Below are positions 1 through 9,071 of a DNA stretch of 61,045 bases, one piece after another (positions within the stretch are counted from its first letter, which is position 1; the number at the start of each line of letters is the position of its first letter). This DNA is from Candidatus Pacearchaeota archaeon (GTDB lineage: Archaea > Nanobdellota > Nanobdellia > Pacearchaeales > GW2011-AR1), in NCBI GenBank assembly GCA_023144035.1, contig JAGLGM010000005.1:1-61045 (forward strand), given 5' to 3'. The translations under genes and the position numbers were made by a program. The notes beneath the pieces are model-generated. The model was given only the letters and a program-made list of their open reading frames with translations. It was not told the DNA's origin and ran no database searches.

Positions 1-330
1 GTATATTCTGATACTTTATCTTTATCAGATTCAATAAATAAATTTTCGATTTTTAATAGAACATATTCTGATACTTTATCTTTATTAGATTCATTACAAC
101 AATATGCTATATATAATAAAGTATATTCTGATACTTTATCTTTATCAGATTCAATAAATAAATTTTCGATTTTTAATCGAACATATTCTGATACTTTATC
201 TTTATTAGATTCATTACAACAATATGCTATATATAATAAAGTATATTCTGATACTTTATCTTTATCAGATGCATTACAACAATATGCTGTATATAATAAA
301 GTATATTCTGATACTTTATCTTTATCAGAT
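1..330 (+). repeat. 60-bp coding tandem repeat (120-bp higher-order unit)
   Basis: Six 60-bp units start at 1, 61, 121, 181, 241 and 301, each opening with (gt/ac)atattctgatactttatc. Units alternate between two types, so 1-120 and 121-240 are nearly identical (one visible difference, near 178). The period is a multiple of three and encodes the 20-residue protein repeat. The array probably continues left of the window. Confidence 0.95.
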
Positions 331-693
331 GATTTAATAAAAACTGTTATAATTAGTGTTGTACAAAGAAATGTTATTTTATCACTAGATGTAATTAATT
401 TATTATTTAAAATTTTAAATAATAATTTTATATTTAAATCAGACAAAAATTTATTAAATTTTAATATAGATAATAATTCATTTACATTTAATACAATAGA
501 TAATCAATTAATATTTAAATTACAAAATAATGATTTTATATTTAAAATAGATAAACAATCATTTATATTAAAAACATTAATTAATGATTTTATAACACAA
601 TCAAATGAACATTCATTTATTTTTAAATTAAATTATAATAATTTTATATTCAAAACAAATAATCAAAATATAATATTAAGGGAGGATACATAA
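1..693 (+). CDS. Repeat-rich fibre/adhesin-like protein, 3' part only
   Basis: An open frame runs from the first base of the window to TAA at 691-693 with no start inside, so this is the last 230 codons of a longer gene. Residues 1-110 are tandem 20-residue units with the core YSDTLSLSDS; the rest has looser FIFK-type repeats rich in Asn, Phe and Ile. Ser/Thr/Asp-rich repeats of this kind are common in viral fibres and archaeal surface adhesins. It ends just before the baseplate-like gene, which fits a tail-fibre role (inference). Confidence 0.75.
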   Translation, partial: VYSDTLSLSDSINKFSIFNRTYSDTLSLLDSLQQYAIYNKVYSDTLSLSDSINKFSIFNRTYSDTLSLLDSLQQYAIYNKVYSDTLSLSDALQQYAVYNKVYSDTLSLSDDLIKTVIISVVQRNVILSLDVINLLFKILNNNFIFKSDKNLLNFNIDNNSFTFNTIDNQLIFKLQNNDFIFKIDKQSFILKTLINDFITQSNEHSFIFKLNYNNFIFKTNNQNIILREDT

Positions 694-1026
694 ATGGTGC
701 AAAGTTTTAAAATCAAAAAAAATGATACACAACCAGTAATATCAGCAACATTGCAATATAATGATGGAACTGCAATAAATTTAACTGAAGCAACTGATAT
801 ACATTTCAATTTAGGTAATTTACAATATGAACCACTAACTTCAGGAGCATGTATAATTACAGGTAGTACAACAGGACAAATTGAATATAGATGGGAAGGA
901 GTTACTGATACTGGAAGTGTAGGAACATGGTTTGGAGAATTTCAAGTTACTTTTGGAGCAGGAAGTATATTAACATTACCAAATAATCATGACTTAAAAA
1001 TAGAAGTATTTGAAGATTATAATTAA
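694..1026 (+). CDS. Baseplate upper protein-like (BppU N-terminal-like) tail protein
   Basis: 110 residues, beta-rich. The pattern KKNDTQPVISATLQYNDGT followed by a hydrophobic strand resembles the N-terminal domain of phage baseplate upper proteins (DUF2479/BppU). The GGAGG at 681-685 serves the ATG, which directly follows the stop of the repeat protein. Its place between a fibre-like gene and the gp10-like gene supports a tail or baseplate role. Assignment is by pattern only. Confidence 0.55.
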   Translation: MVQSFKIKKNDTQPVISATLQYNDGTAINLTEATDIHFNLGNLQYEPLTSGACIITGSTTGQIEYRWEGVTDTGSVGTWFGEFQVTFGAGSILTLPNNHDLKIEVFEDYN

Positions 1027-1028
1027 AA

Positions 1029-1406
1029 ATGGCTAAAACGTTCAGTATTAAAACTACTGGAATTCAAAAAACTACAACAAGATTAGTTGCTACAAAAAAA
1101 TTAATTGAAATTAACATCGCAAAAGAAATGGAAAAAATAGGTAAAGATGTTAAGGAAGAAGTTAAAGAGAGTATTGCAGGTCATAAATCAGAACCTCGTT
1201 CAGTAGATACAGGTGAATTCCTAGATTCAATAATATCATCTTCATTTAAAAATTCAGCAACTATTAGTAGTAATGTTCCTCAAAGTGTGTTTATGGAATT
1301 CGGGACAATGAGTATTCCAGAGCGTAGACATTTCAGAAATTCTCTTGACAGAAAGAAAAAAGATATTATAAATATATTAAAGAATGCAATAAAGGTTGCA
1401 ACGTAA
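1029..1406 (+). CDS. HK97 gp10-like head-tail/tail completion protein
   Basis: 125 residues with the layout of the HK97 gp10 family: basic helical N-terminus, the DTGEFLDSI segment, the VFMEFGTMSIPERRHFRNS segment (family pattern 'E-G-T...P...F') and a C-terminal helix. The family acts in head-tail joining or tail completion. It starts 2 bp after the previous stop and belongs to the rightward structural operon. Confidence 0.75.
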   Translation: MAKTFSIKTTGIQKTTTRLVATKKLIEINIAKEMEKIGKDVKEEVKESIAGHKSEPRSVDTGEFLDSIISSSFKNSATISSNVPQSVFMEFGTMSIPERRHFRNSLDRKKKDIINILKNAIKVAT

Positions 1407-1411
1407 CTATA

Positions 1412-1951
1412 TTAAAAATTGATGGTCCCATCTTCGTTTAATCCTTCTAATGACTCACTAATAGGAATACCATTATCTATTTTTATTTTCTTATAATATA
1501 ATATATTACCATTAAATTTTATTATTTGTTTTTTCTTGTTCTGTCTTGGTTGTATATTACGATAAAAACTACAAAATTCTTTAGTAAATTTTCTTCCATG
1601 AATATCTTCTTTAACTTTATATTTTATATTTACCAAATGTTTAAAGTTTTCAAAATCTATTCTTTTCACTCCAAATATTTTTCCATCTATTAATTTTATT
1701 AATTTTTGACATTGTTTATCTCCATGAATTTTTAAAGAACACATACCACATTTTCTTGTATTATATATATTTGTTTCTGTATAAACTTTTCCAAGGTTCA
1801 AAATTTTTTGTATTTGTAATAATAGTTTTTTATCTATTATTGATGCTGATATAGTCATAAGTGGATTACCTTTATTATTAGTGAAACATCCTTCACCATT
1901 TATAAATCCACATACTATATCTAAATTTAAATTTTTGTAATTATCACTCAT
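1412..1951 (-). CDS. LAGLIDADG-type homing endonuclease
   Basis: 179 residues. The segment DIVCGFINGEGCF near residues 12-24 matches the LAGLIDADG helix with catalytic acidic residue context (G-F-x-x-G-E-G). One clear motif is visible, so it may act as a dimer. It lies antisense inside the tail operon, downstream of a small AbrB-like gene on the same strand, which marks a mobile insertion. Confidence 0.75.
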   Translation of the reverse strand: MSDNYKNLNLDIVCGFINGEGCFTNNKGNPLMTISASIIDKKLLLQIQKILNLGKVYTETNIYNTRKCGMCSLKIHGDKQCQKLIKLIDGKIFGVKRIDFENFKHLVNIKYKVKEDIHGRKFTKEFCSFYRNIQPRQNKKKQIIKFNGNILYYKKIKIDNGIPISESLEGLNEDGTINF

Positions 1952-1958
1952 TTTAATA

Positions 1959-2081
1959 TCACTCCACCTTTTCTATTCTAATATAATCCCCTTCTTCAAT
2001 ATCACAATTTTTAGGTATAGTAACTAACTTTTGATTAGCTCCTTTATTCTTCCAAACCTTTACAATTATTTGTTTATTCAT
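1959..2081 (-). CDS. Small AbrB/SpoVT-like DNA-binding protein
   Basis: 40 residues (MNKQIIVKVWKNKGANQKLV...). The segment QKLVTIPKNCDIEEGDYIRI is the swapped-hairpin AbrB core: a strand, 'TIPK', an acidic turn, 'GDYIRI'. Such proteins bind DNA as dimers and often regulate their own operon. The stop lies 7 bp before the ATG of the endonuclease, and the start lies 30 bp from a TATA box, so the mRNA is probably leaderless. Confidence 0.7.
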   Translation of the reverse strand: MNKQIIVKVWKNKGANQKLVTIPKNCDIEEGDYIRIEKVE

Positions 2082-2103
2082 AATATTAATTAATATTTAT
2101 AAG

Positions 2104-2131
2104 TTTATAAATATATTTATAATAGATTATA
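2104..2131 (-). promoter_or_regulatory. Class II promoter for the AbrB/LAGLIDADG unit
   Basis: Read on the minus strand, the palindrome TATAATCTATTATA (2131-2118) is followed by TTTATAAA (2111-2104) and the AbrB ATG at 2081. The layout matches at least nine other promoters in the window. Confidence 0.7.
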
Positions 2132-2139
2132 TATGTAAA

Positions 2140-2193
2140 AACTATATAGTTGATAATTATATGTTTAAAAATGATATTATATTTAAATATATA
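2140..2193 (+). promoter_or_regulatory. Class III (late-type) promoter
   Basis: AACTATATAGTT (2140-2151), 14 bp, TAAAAATGATA (2166-2176), 5 bp, TTTAAATATATA (2182-2193). The same three blocks with identical spacing occur at 8464-8517 before the fibre gene. It drives the tail genes from 2237. Confidence 0.7.
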
Positions 2194-2236
2194 TTCACAA
2201 GCGAGTGAATAAATTAAATGTTCAAGCGAGGACAAA

Positions 2237-2386
2237 ATGAAACATAAGAAACCAAGCGAGGTTATAAAAAAGAGAGTAGAAGAAAAGAAAGAAGTGATTT
2301 CTAAAATATTATGTAATTCATGTAAAATGGAATTACCTAAAATAACTGATAAAGGACTTTGTCCAATTTGTGGAATAAGAAATTAA
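2237..2386 (+). CDS. Small zinc-ribbon protein
   Basis: 49 residues: a lysine-rich N-terminal helix, then CNSCKMEL and CPICGIRN (two CxxC knuckles). It is the first gene after the class III promoter and overlaps the next gene through TAATAATGG. Role unknown; a regulator or RNA-binding protein is possible. Confidence 0.7.
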   Translation: MKHKKPSEVIKKRVEEKKEVISKILCNSCKMELPKITDKGLCPICGIRN

Positions 2387-2388
2387 TA

Positions 2389-2829
2389 ATGGTAATAAAA
2401 ACTTCAACATTCATATCTGATATAGTAATATTTATTCGTAATTTAATTAGAGATAATATAGATGACCCCTTACAACGAAAATCAGGATTTGTCCTAACTG
2501 CGTACCCGAAAAGACAAATTCAATATCCAATAATTACAATCAGACAAACAAATATAACAACAAGAAAATTAGGGATGTCTTCAGAAGTTCATGAAGCAGT
2601 AATAGATTTAGAAGTAAGAGTATGGGCAAGAAATGCAAAAGAAATAGATGAACTTACAGCTTCAGTTATTGATATATTACGAGATGCACAATATTCATCA
2701 AATGGAACCGATAATGAAGATATTTATGGTTTCACACTCACATCAGCTAATTCAATAGTAGATTTAGAAGGAGAAAATACAATTCATTCCAAAGTATTAG
2801 GAATAGAGTATAGAGCAATATTAAGTTAA
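2389..2829 (+). CDS. Tail terminator/tail completion-like protein
   Basis: 146 residues from ATG 2389, chosen because it directly follows the zinc-ribbon stop; a longer reading from 2359 would overlap that gene. Size, place between gp10-like and tail-tube genes, and the beta pattern YPIITIRQTN ... AVIDLEVRVWARN ... SKVLGIEYRAIL fit tail terminator proteins. Not recognised more closely. Confidence 0.6.
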   Translation: MVIKTSTFISDIVIFIRNLIRDNIDDPLQRKSGFVLTAYPKRQIQYPIITIRQTNITTRKLGMSSEVHEAVIDLEVRVWARNAKEIDELTASVIDILRDAQYSSNGTDNEDIYGFTLTSANSIVDLEGENTIHSKVLGIEYRAILS

Positions 2830-2889
2830 AATGACAAATAATCAAAAAATTAAATTTGATATACAGAATAATAAGGAGGTTTAAAAAAT

Positions 2890-3891
2890 ATGAGTTTATA
2901 TATAGGAGATATTAATAAGGTACTTATGATTACAGAAAGTGGAACGTATGCAAATCCTAGTGGAGAATCAGGAACATGGTTAGGATTAGTTGGAGACCAT
3001 ACACCAACTGAAGAAGAAAATGTAACAACAATTAGATATACTGGAACTTCAAGTAGAAATCCAGGAATGTTTGTTAGAGGTGCTCAAGATTTTGAAGGAA
3101 CTATATCAACTAATTTACAAAACTTTAGAATGTTTGGTTATGCAATGGGTAGTATCGTAGATAGTGGAAGTCCAACACCATATGCACATGCAATTACAGA
3201 AATTAATAGTAATGATAGTTGGGCATTTACATCAGGAGCAAATCATAATTTTCCATCATTTACTGTTTATGATGAACATAAAGGACAATCTGACGGAGAA
3301 CATGAAATTAGAAAATATAGAGGTGCTATAATTAATTCAATTACATTTAATGCTTCACAAGGTGAACCAGTGAAAAGTGAAATAAATTATATTGCACAAA
3401 ATAAATGGACAGGAAGTAAAACTACTGATATTGTACCAATAGCAGATGAAGATACAACTCGACCATATCTTTGGGCAGATGTTCAATTACATTTACCATC
3501 TGGAACAAATATAACAGAAGTTACTGAAATCAATTGGACATTAAATAATAATATTGAAAGACGTCATTATGATAATGGAAGTAGAGTTGCAGAAAACTTA
3601 ACACCAATAAATAGAGATTATGAATTATCTATTACAATGGATGGAAATAGTACGTGGGGTAAAACACTTCAAGAACAATATTGGAATGGTGGAAGTTCAT
3701 TTAATTGTATGATTGAAAGTGTATTATCAACAGGAAGCGAACAAGGATTTATTATAATGAGTGGATGTAGAATTACTTCATTTGAAAATCCAAGTCCAGC
3801 AGAAGGAATTAATGAGTATAGCATAACAATTATGCCACAATCTTGTAATATCAATACTGACGATTTAATAGAGCTTCACAACCCTTGGTAA
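2890..3891 (+). CDS. Major tail tube protein
   Basis: 333 residues, beta-rich and Gly/Ser/Thr/Asn-rich, with a strong AAGGAGG ribosome-binding site at 2874-2880. It lies between the tail-terminator-like gene and the chaperone/tape-measure genes, the conserved place of the tail tube gene. An A/T inverted repeat follows, which fits strong separate expression of a structural protein. Confidence 0.7.
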   Translation: MSLYIGDINKVLMITESGTYANPSGESGTWLGLVGDHTPTEEENVTTIRYTGTSSRNPGMFVRGAQDFEGTISTNLQNFRMFGYAMGSIVDSGSPTPYAHAITEINSNDSWAFTSGANHNFPSFTVYDEHKGQSDGEHEIRKYRGAIINSITFNASQGEPVKSEINYIAQNKWTGSKTTDIVPIADEDTTRPYLWADVQLHLPSGTNITEVTEINWTLNNNIERRHYDNGSRVAENLTPINRDYELSITMDGNSTWGKTLQEQYWNGGSSFNCMIESVLSTGSEQGFIIMSGCRITSFENPSPAEGINEYSITIMPQSCNINTDDLIELHNPW

Positions 3892-3900
3892 TTTTTTTTA

Positions 3901-3918
3901 TTTTATTTTAAAATAAAA
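3901..3918 (+). terminator. A/T hairpin after tail tube gene
   Basis: Perfect inverted repeat TTTTATTTTAAAATAAAA preceded by a T-run at 3893-3899. It could lower read-through after the tail tube gene or mark the mRNA end. Confidence 0.4.
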
Positions 3919-3934
3919 GTATAAGGAGGTAAAA

Positions 3935-4512
3935 ATGACTTATTTAAAAAAAGAAGAAATCTTTTTCGATAGAGACGGAGAAGGTAATGTAATACCAATA
4001 GAGGTAACTCTAACAACATTACCAGATAAACCAATGATTAAAGTTACTCCACTTACAAAAGGTGAATTAGCTGATATCATGTCTAAATCTAAAGATTCAG
4101 AAACTAATGTAGAAACGGATATTGATGTAATTATTAATCATTGTAAAGAACCATCATTTACAGAAGATGATAGAGTAGGACTAATGAGTGCAGCTAAAAT
4201 TGTATATACTAATGCAATTGCTTTAGCAATATTCAGTATCAGTTCAGGTATTTCTCAAAAACAATTAGTTGATGAAGGTAAAAAAGCTGTTATTGAAAAA
4301 GAATTACAAAATTTTCAGACACAGTAAAGAATGAAAGAAGAGATAACTTCTATTATTTTTTACATGAAAGAGGATATACATTTTTTACTGTACCTAAGTT
4401 ATTACTCTGTGAAATAAACTTACTTATTAGAGAATTTAATAAACAAGAAAAAAGAAAAAAACATGAACATAAGAAAGCACAACAAAAAGCAAAAAGAGGT
4501 AAAAAAAGATAA
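3935..4512 (+). CDS. Tail assembly chaperone G and frameshifted GT form
   Basis: G ends at TAA 4325-4327 (130 residues: acidic, helical, SD AAGGAGG). A second open frame, -1 relative to G, runs from 4297 to TAA 4510-4512 without its own good start and encodes a basic tail (DNFYYFLHERGYTFFTVPKL ... KAKRGKKR). A -1 slip at 4309-4315 joins them as a GT fusion ending directly at the tape-measure ATG. This G/GT arrangement before the tape measure gene is a known hallmark of long-tailed phages. Confidence 0.85.
4309..4315 (+). promoter_or_regulatory. -1 ribosomal slippery heptamer A_AAT_TTT
   Basis: In the G frame the codons are CAA-AAT-TTT-CAG, so A-AAT-TTT fits the X-XXY-YYZ rule and allows re-pairing as AAA-TTT. 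It lies 9 bases before the G stop and within the G/T overlap (4297-4327). Confidence 0.8.
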
Positions 4513-6393
4513 ATGGTAAATTTAGGAGGAACAATTCCGGGTGGAGCAAACATAGCAATAGTTATAACAGCAGTTGACCAATTTAGTAAAACATTTACTA
4601 TGTCTCAAAAAAAGATGGCTGCAATTGGTGCAGCAGCAGTAGCAGTTGGAGCTATAATGACTAAAGCATTTATTGGTACTATAAATACATTTGTTGATTT
4701 TGATAGTGCAATGACTAAATCAACTGCAATTATGGGAGATTTATCAGATACAATGAGAAATGAGATGTCTGATGCTGCAAGAGAAATGGCTAAAGTAACA
4801 ACATTTTCAGCAGTTGAAGCAGCTGATGCATATTTTTTCTTAGCTTCAGCAGGTTTAGATGCAAAATCATCAATTGCCGCTTTACCACAAGTTGCAGCAT
4901 TTGCACAAGCAGGTATGTTTAATATGGCATTAGCAACTGATTTATTAACTGATGCACAATCAGCATTAGGTTTAACAATAAAAAATGATTCTATTAAAAA
5001 TATGGAAAATATGAAAAAAGTTTCTGATGTTTTAGTTAAAGCAAATGTATTAGCAAATGCATCAGTTCAACAATTTTCAGAAGCATTAACATCAGAAGCT
5101 GGTGCAGCATTAAAAACTTTTAATAAAGATGTTGAAGAAGGGGTAGCAGTATTAGCAGCATTGGCAGACCAAGGAGTTAAAGGTCAAAAAGCTGGTACAG
5201 ATTTAAGTAGAATTATGAGATTAATGTCTAAAGCATCTCTTAACAATAAAGATGAATTAAATGCATTAGGTATTGAAGTATTTGATTCATCAGGAAAAAT
5301 GAAAAATTTTGCTGACATTATTGAAGATATGGAAAATGCATTTGCAGGTATGTCAGATGAACAACGAACAGCATCATTAGATGCAATTGGATTTACAGCA
5401 AGAGTGCAAGGAGTAATTTTACCTTTAATTGGTACTTCAAAAAATATAAGAAAATATGAAAAAGAATTAAGGAAGGCAGGAGATACAACTAAAGAAGTTG
5501 CTAATAAACAATTAGAATCTTTTGCATCACAATTAGAATTAGCTAAAAGTGCATTAACAGATATGTCCATAGAAATTGGAGAAATATTAGCACCATTAAT
5601 AAAAGATATATTAATACCTCTAATAAAAAAAATAACTGATTGGTTTTCAAATTTAACTGATAATCAAAAAAAATTAATAATAATAGTATCAGCTGTAACT
5701 ACAGCATTAACTCTTCTTGGTGGTATAATAACATTATTTACAATTTTAATACTTCCAGGATTAACTACAGCATTTACAGTTGCAGGAACTGCCGCTTCTA
5801 TTCTACTAGGACCATTTGGATTATTAATTATAGCTATTGGAGCTATAATAACAGGACTTATAGTATTTAAAGATAAAAATTTAGAAGCAGCAGAAGCATT
5901 AGGTATTCTTGGAGATGAAGCAGGATTTACAAAAGAAGAATTAGATAAAATGAATAGTGCAGTTTCAATTTCAATAGATTTACTTAATGATTTAGCAATA
6001 GCAAAGTCAAATTTAGAAAGAGTTGGGTTTGGAGGTGGACAAGGAACAGTTATTACTGGAGTAGGACCACAAGGAAGAATGGATACTTTTGATTTTCAAA
6101 AAGACTTTAACCAAACTATACAATCTGCATTTTTAACTCCAGAAAAGTTTTTACCAGTTACACTTACCAATCCTTTTAATTCTACAAATTTTACATCTGT
6201 TGGAGATGCAATTCTAAGACCAGATGGTTCTATTGTAAAAACTCATCCTCAGGATACTTTAATAGCAACAAAAACTCCAGGTGGAATGGGTGGACTAACA
6301 ATCATAATTCAAGATAATGTAATTCAAGGAGTAGATGCACAAGATATTGCTGATTCTTTACAAGATAAACTAAATAATAAAATTAGTACTTAA
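4513..6393 (+). CDS. Tail tape measure protein (TP901-type core)
   Basis: 626 residues. An N-terminal hydrophobic stretch (KKMAAIGAAAVAVGAIMTKA) is followed by the TP901 core (FDSAMTKSTAIMGDLSDTM ... ATTFSAVEAADAYFFLASAG ... GVAVLAALADQGVKGQKAG) and by hydrophobic membrane-like segments around residues 390-455. The protein sets tail length. It is short for the family, so a short siphovirus-like tail is possible. It abuts the T frame of the chaperone. Confidence 0.85.
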   Translation: MVNLGGTIPGGANIAIVITAVDQFSKTFTMSQKKMAAIGAAAVAVGAIMTKAFIGTINTFVDFDSAMTKSTAIMGDLSDTMRNEMSDAAREMAKVTTFSAVEAADAYFFLASAGLDAKSSIAALPQVAAFAQAGMFNMALATDLLTDAQSALGLTIKNDSIKNMENMKKVSDVLVKANVLANASVQQFSEALTSEAGAALKTFNKDVEEGVAVLAALADQGVKGQKAGTDLSRIMRLMSKASLNNKDELNALGIEVFDSSGKMKNFADIIEDMENAFAGMSDEQRTASLDAIGFTARVQGVILPLIGTSKNIRKYEKELRKAGDTTKEVANKQLESFASQLELAKSALTDMSIEIGEILAPLIKDILIPLIKKITDWFSNLTDNQKKLIIIVSAVTTALTLLGGIITLFTILILPGLTTAFTVAGTAASILLGPFGLLIIAIGAIITGLIVFKDKNLEAAEALGILGDEAGFTKEELDKMNSAVSISIDLLNDLAIAKSNLERVGFGGGQGTVITGVGPQGRMDTFDFQKDFNQTIQSAFLTPEKFLPVTLTNPFNSTNFTSVGDAILRPDGSIVKTHPQDTLIATKTPGGMGGLTIIIQDNVIQGVDAQDIADSLQDKLNNKIST

Positions 6394-6394
6394 A

Positions 6395-7963
6395 ATGGTT
6401 ATATATTCAAAATTAACAATTGGTGGTTCAACAGTTAGTGATACTTTTAATACAGAAGTAAAAAAAATAGTTGGTGATGCAAATTCATCTTCAACATTTA
6501 CAACAACAATAGATAATTTTGCTGGAAAAAACGCATCAACTTATACTATAGGAGATGAAGTTCAAATATTTGCAGATAAAGATGTTAATCCTCCAACTAC
6601 AAATATATTTACAGGCATACTTGAAAATCAAAGATTTCCAAGTAGAGCATTAAAAGAAGAAACAATTTTACAAGGAAGAGATTATTCAGCTAGATTAATG
6701 GATAGAACAGTTGAACCAGAAGTTTATACTAATTTACCTGCTGGAAGTATTGTAAAAGATATTATAAATAAATATACAGATGATATTACTGTTAATAATG
6801 TAGAAGATTCTAATACAACTATAGAAAGAATTGCTTTTAATCATACTCCGGTTTTTGATGCAGTAAAAAAATTATCAGATTTAGCTAATTTTACATTCTA
6901 TGTAGATAATGATAAAGATTTAAATTTTAAAAATAAATCAGCTACAAGTAGTGGAAAAACATTTGATAATACTAATGTTATGAGAGCTAATTTTAGAGAA
7001 AGAAGAGATACAGTTTTTAATGAAGTTTGGGTTTATGGAGATAGATATTTAGATAGTTTTAAAGAAGAATTTACAGGAGACGGAACTGGAAGTGTTTTTA
7101 CATTAACTCATAAACCTCATAATTCAATTATAGATATTGGTAGTCCTATTACAGAAGCAACAAGACAAGTTGGTGGAGTATTTGGTATGTCTGCTGTTCC
7201 TGCAAGTGGAACAGATTATTTAGTAGATTTTTTCGATAAACAAATTATTTTTACAAGTGGAACAACATTAGGTTATTCATCAATTCCAGAAAATAATGCT
7301 ATGATTACAGTTGATTATCAAAGAAGTTTACCTATTGTTAAAGTAGGAAGAAATCAAGAAAGTATTAATAAATATGGAAAAAGAGTTAAAAAAATCACTG
7401 ATAAAGAAATTAAAGACCCAGAAACTGCAGTTAAAAGATTAACAAGAGAATTAGACGATACTCCTATTCCTATTAAACAAGGAACATTAAATATTAAAGG
7501 TGTGGTTGATGTTATTCCGTCGCAAACTGCTTTCGTTAATTTACCTAATCAAAATGTTGTTAGTCAAACATATGATATAATATCAGCAAATTATAATTTT
7601 AATAAAAAAAATAATTTAAAAGAAGAAGTATTAATTGTTGATGTTAATAAAAAAATTGATGATTTAGCAGATACAATTAAATCTTTAATTAATGATGTTA
7701 AGACAATACAATCACAAGATGTAGATACAGCAGATATAATAACAAGATTTGAAATTGCAGCAGGAAGTATAGGAATAAGACCTAGTGGAATTACAGTAAG
7801 TACTAGAGGATTAGGAAGTTCATTTATATTAGGAAAAGGATATCACGGTGTAGCTGGACCAACATTTGGAGGAATATTAGGGAGTGTAGTAGCTAGTGGA
7901 ATTAATGTTCTTGGAGATTCACGTTCAGGATTACATGTTTTTTGGTCTGGAGGATATTTCTAA
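6395..7963 (+). CDS. Tail hub/baseplate protein (gp27/gp44-like)
   Basis: 522 residues directly after the tape measure gene. N-terminal beta domain (GDEVQIFADK ... IFTGILENQRFP, ILQGRDYSARLMDRTV) is typical of tail hub proteins of the gp27/D family, with a Gly-rich C-terminus. Likely forms the tail tip through which DNA passes (position and pattern). Confidence 0.65.
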   Translation: MVIYSKLTIGGSTVSDTFNTEVKKIVGDANSSSTFTTTIDNFAGKNASTYTIGDEVQIFADKDVNPPTTNIFTGILENQRFPSRALKEETILQGRDYSARLMDRTVEPEVYTNLPAGSIVKDIINKYTDDITVNNVEDSNTTIERIAFNHTPVFDAVKKLSDLANFTFYVDNDKDLNFKNKSATSSGKTFDNTNVMRANFRERRDTVFNEVWVYGDRYLDSFKEEFTGDGTGSVFTLTHKPHNSIIDIGSPITEATRQVGGVFGMSAVPASGTDYLVDFFDKQIIFTSGTTLGYSSIPENNAMITVDYQRSLPIVKVGRNQESINKYGKRVKKITDKEIKDPETAVKRLTRELDDTPIPIKQGTLNIKGVVDVIPSQTAFVNLPNQNVVSQTYDIISANYNFNKKNNLKEEVLIVDVNKKIDDLADTIKSLINDVKTIQSQDVDTADIITRFEIAAGSIGIRPSGITVSTRGLGSSFILGKGYHGVAGPTFGGILGSVVASGINVLGDSRSGLHVFWSGGYF

Positions 7964-7997
7964 ATGATATTTAAAATAAAATTAGGAGGAAAAATAT

Positions 7998-8360
7998 ATG
8001 GTTATAGTTAATTACGGAAAAAATAGAGCAACACTTTTATTAGGTGGAAGTATAACAGATTCATTAAGTGATTATATTATTGGAACAGGAAGTTCAACAA
8101 TTACATCATCAGATACAGAATTAGTAACACCAGTTGATAGACAATCATTTACTTCAACAACATACCCAACAACTCAAAAAGTTAAAATGCAAGGAGATTG
8201 GAATAGTGTTGAAATGAGTGGAATTCAATTATCAGAATTTGCAGTTTTAACAAGTGGTACAGCATTAACTGGAAGTATTTGGAGTAGAGATGTTATTCCA
8301 TCATTGACGTTCGATGGTTCGAATGAATTAAGAATAGAATTTACACTACAAGTTTATTAA
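7998..8360 (+). CDS. Tail-associated protein, unknown
   Basis: 120 residues, beta-rich, Ser/Thr-rich, with TAGGAGG 15 bp before the ATG. The body alternates strands (ATLLLGGSITDSLSDYIIG ... LTFDGSNELRIEFTLQVY). Position after the hub gene suggests a tip or fibre component. Not recognised. Confidence 0.55.
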   Translation: MVIVNYGKNRATLLLGGSITDSLSDYIIGTGSSTITSSDTELVTPVDRQSFTSTTYPTTQKVKMQGDWNSVEMSGIQLSEFAVLTSGTALTGSIWSRDVIPSLTFDGSNELRIEFTLQVY

Positions 8361-8363
8361 AAA

Positions 8364-8465
8364 ATGGGACATAACGGAACAGATTACTCTTATATGAAAG
8401 GAGATAAAAATCCTAGTAAGAACAAAAATGTAATTGAGAAAATAAAAGAAAGGAGGATATATTAA
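8364..8465 (+). CDS. Small basic ORF (33 residues)
   Basis: MGHNGTDYSYMKGDKNPSKN and a lysine/arginine-rich end. It starts 4 bp after the previous stop and ends inside the class III box at 8464. 'MKGDKNPSK' resembles the GxxNP-type repeat of mobile-endonuclease DNA-binding modules, so it may be a remnant of one. Confidence 0.35.
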   Translation: MGHNGTDYSYMKGDKNPSKNKNVIEKIKERRIY

Positions 8466-8517
8466 CTATATAGTTAACCATAATAACTTTAAAAATGATA
8501 CTTAATTTAAATATATA
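8464..8517 (+). promoter_or_regulatory. Class III (late-type) promoter for fibre gene
   Basis: AACTATATAGTT (8464-8475, extended palindrome TTAACTATATAGTTAA), TAAAAATGATA (8490-8500), TTTAAATATATA (8506-8517), with the same spacing as at 2140. ATG 8530 is about 24 bp from the TATA start, consistent with a leaderless mRNA. Confidence 0.75.
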
Positions 8518-8529
8518 TAATAATTTAAG

Positions 8530-9048
8530 ATGACAAATGAAGGAGAATTTCCAAAAGCAGATGGTGATATTTTATATGCAAGTGAAGCAAATAGATTTGC
8601 AAATACTGGATTAACTATTACTAAAAATGATTTTATAGCTGTAGGAAGTGCAGCCATTAATAATGGACCAGTGTGTGGAAGTATTGTTATCCCAGCAGGA
8701 AGTTTAGCAAATATTACTACGTTAAATATACAAGGAACAACTGACTTAGGAAATACAGGAGTCGGAAGAATACAATTATCTGGAACTAATTTTGGGAATA
8801 CTATAACTAATGGTATAGACCTTTTTAATGGTGGTCATCGTAAATATCTTTATCAATCATTTCTTGCAAGTGGAAATTCTTCATGGATTATACAATATTC
8901 TATACCTTGGAGTGATAATAATGTTTCAAATGAAAGTGTTTTTAATTCTTATCCTAATTCTGGACTAGTTATATTATTCAAAATAGAACATTCAGGTACT
9001 TCTCATAATTGGATTAATGCTATTGTTGAAACAAGGAGTGTATATTAA
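8530..9048 (+). CDS. Fibre/receptor-binding-like protein
   Basis: 172 residues. The N-terminus FPKADGDILYASEANRFAN is like the start of many phage tail fibre and tip proteins ('DGDxLTASxxN'), followed by a beta-rich region. It has its own class III promoter and precedes the PLA2/holin-like genes. Probably an adsorption or tail-tip protein (inference). Confidence 0.55.
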   Translation: MTNEGEFPKADGDILYASEANRFANTGLTITKNDFIAVGSAAINNGPVCGSIVIPAGSLANITTLNIQGTTDLGNTGVGRIQLSGTNFGNTITNGIDLFNGGHRKYLYQSFLASGNSSWIIQYSIPWSDNNVSNESVFNSYPNSGLVILFKIEHSGTSHNWINAIVETRSVY

Positions 9049-9071
9049 AATGAAAATAAATAACAAATAAA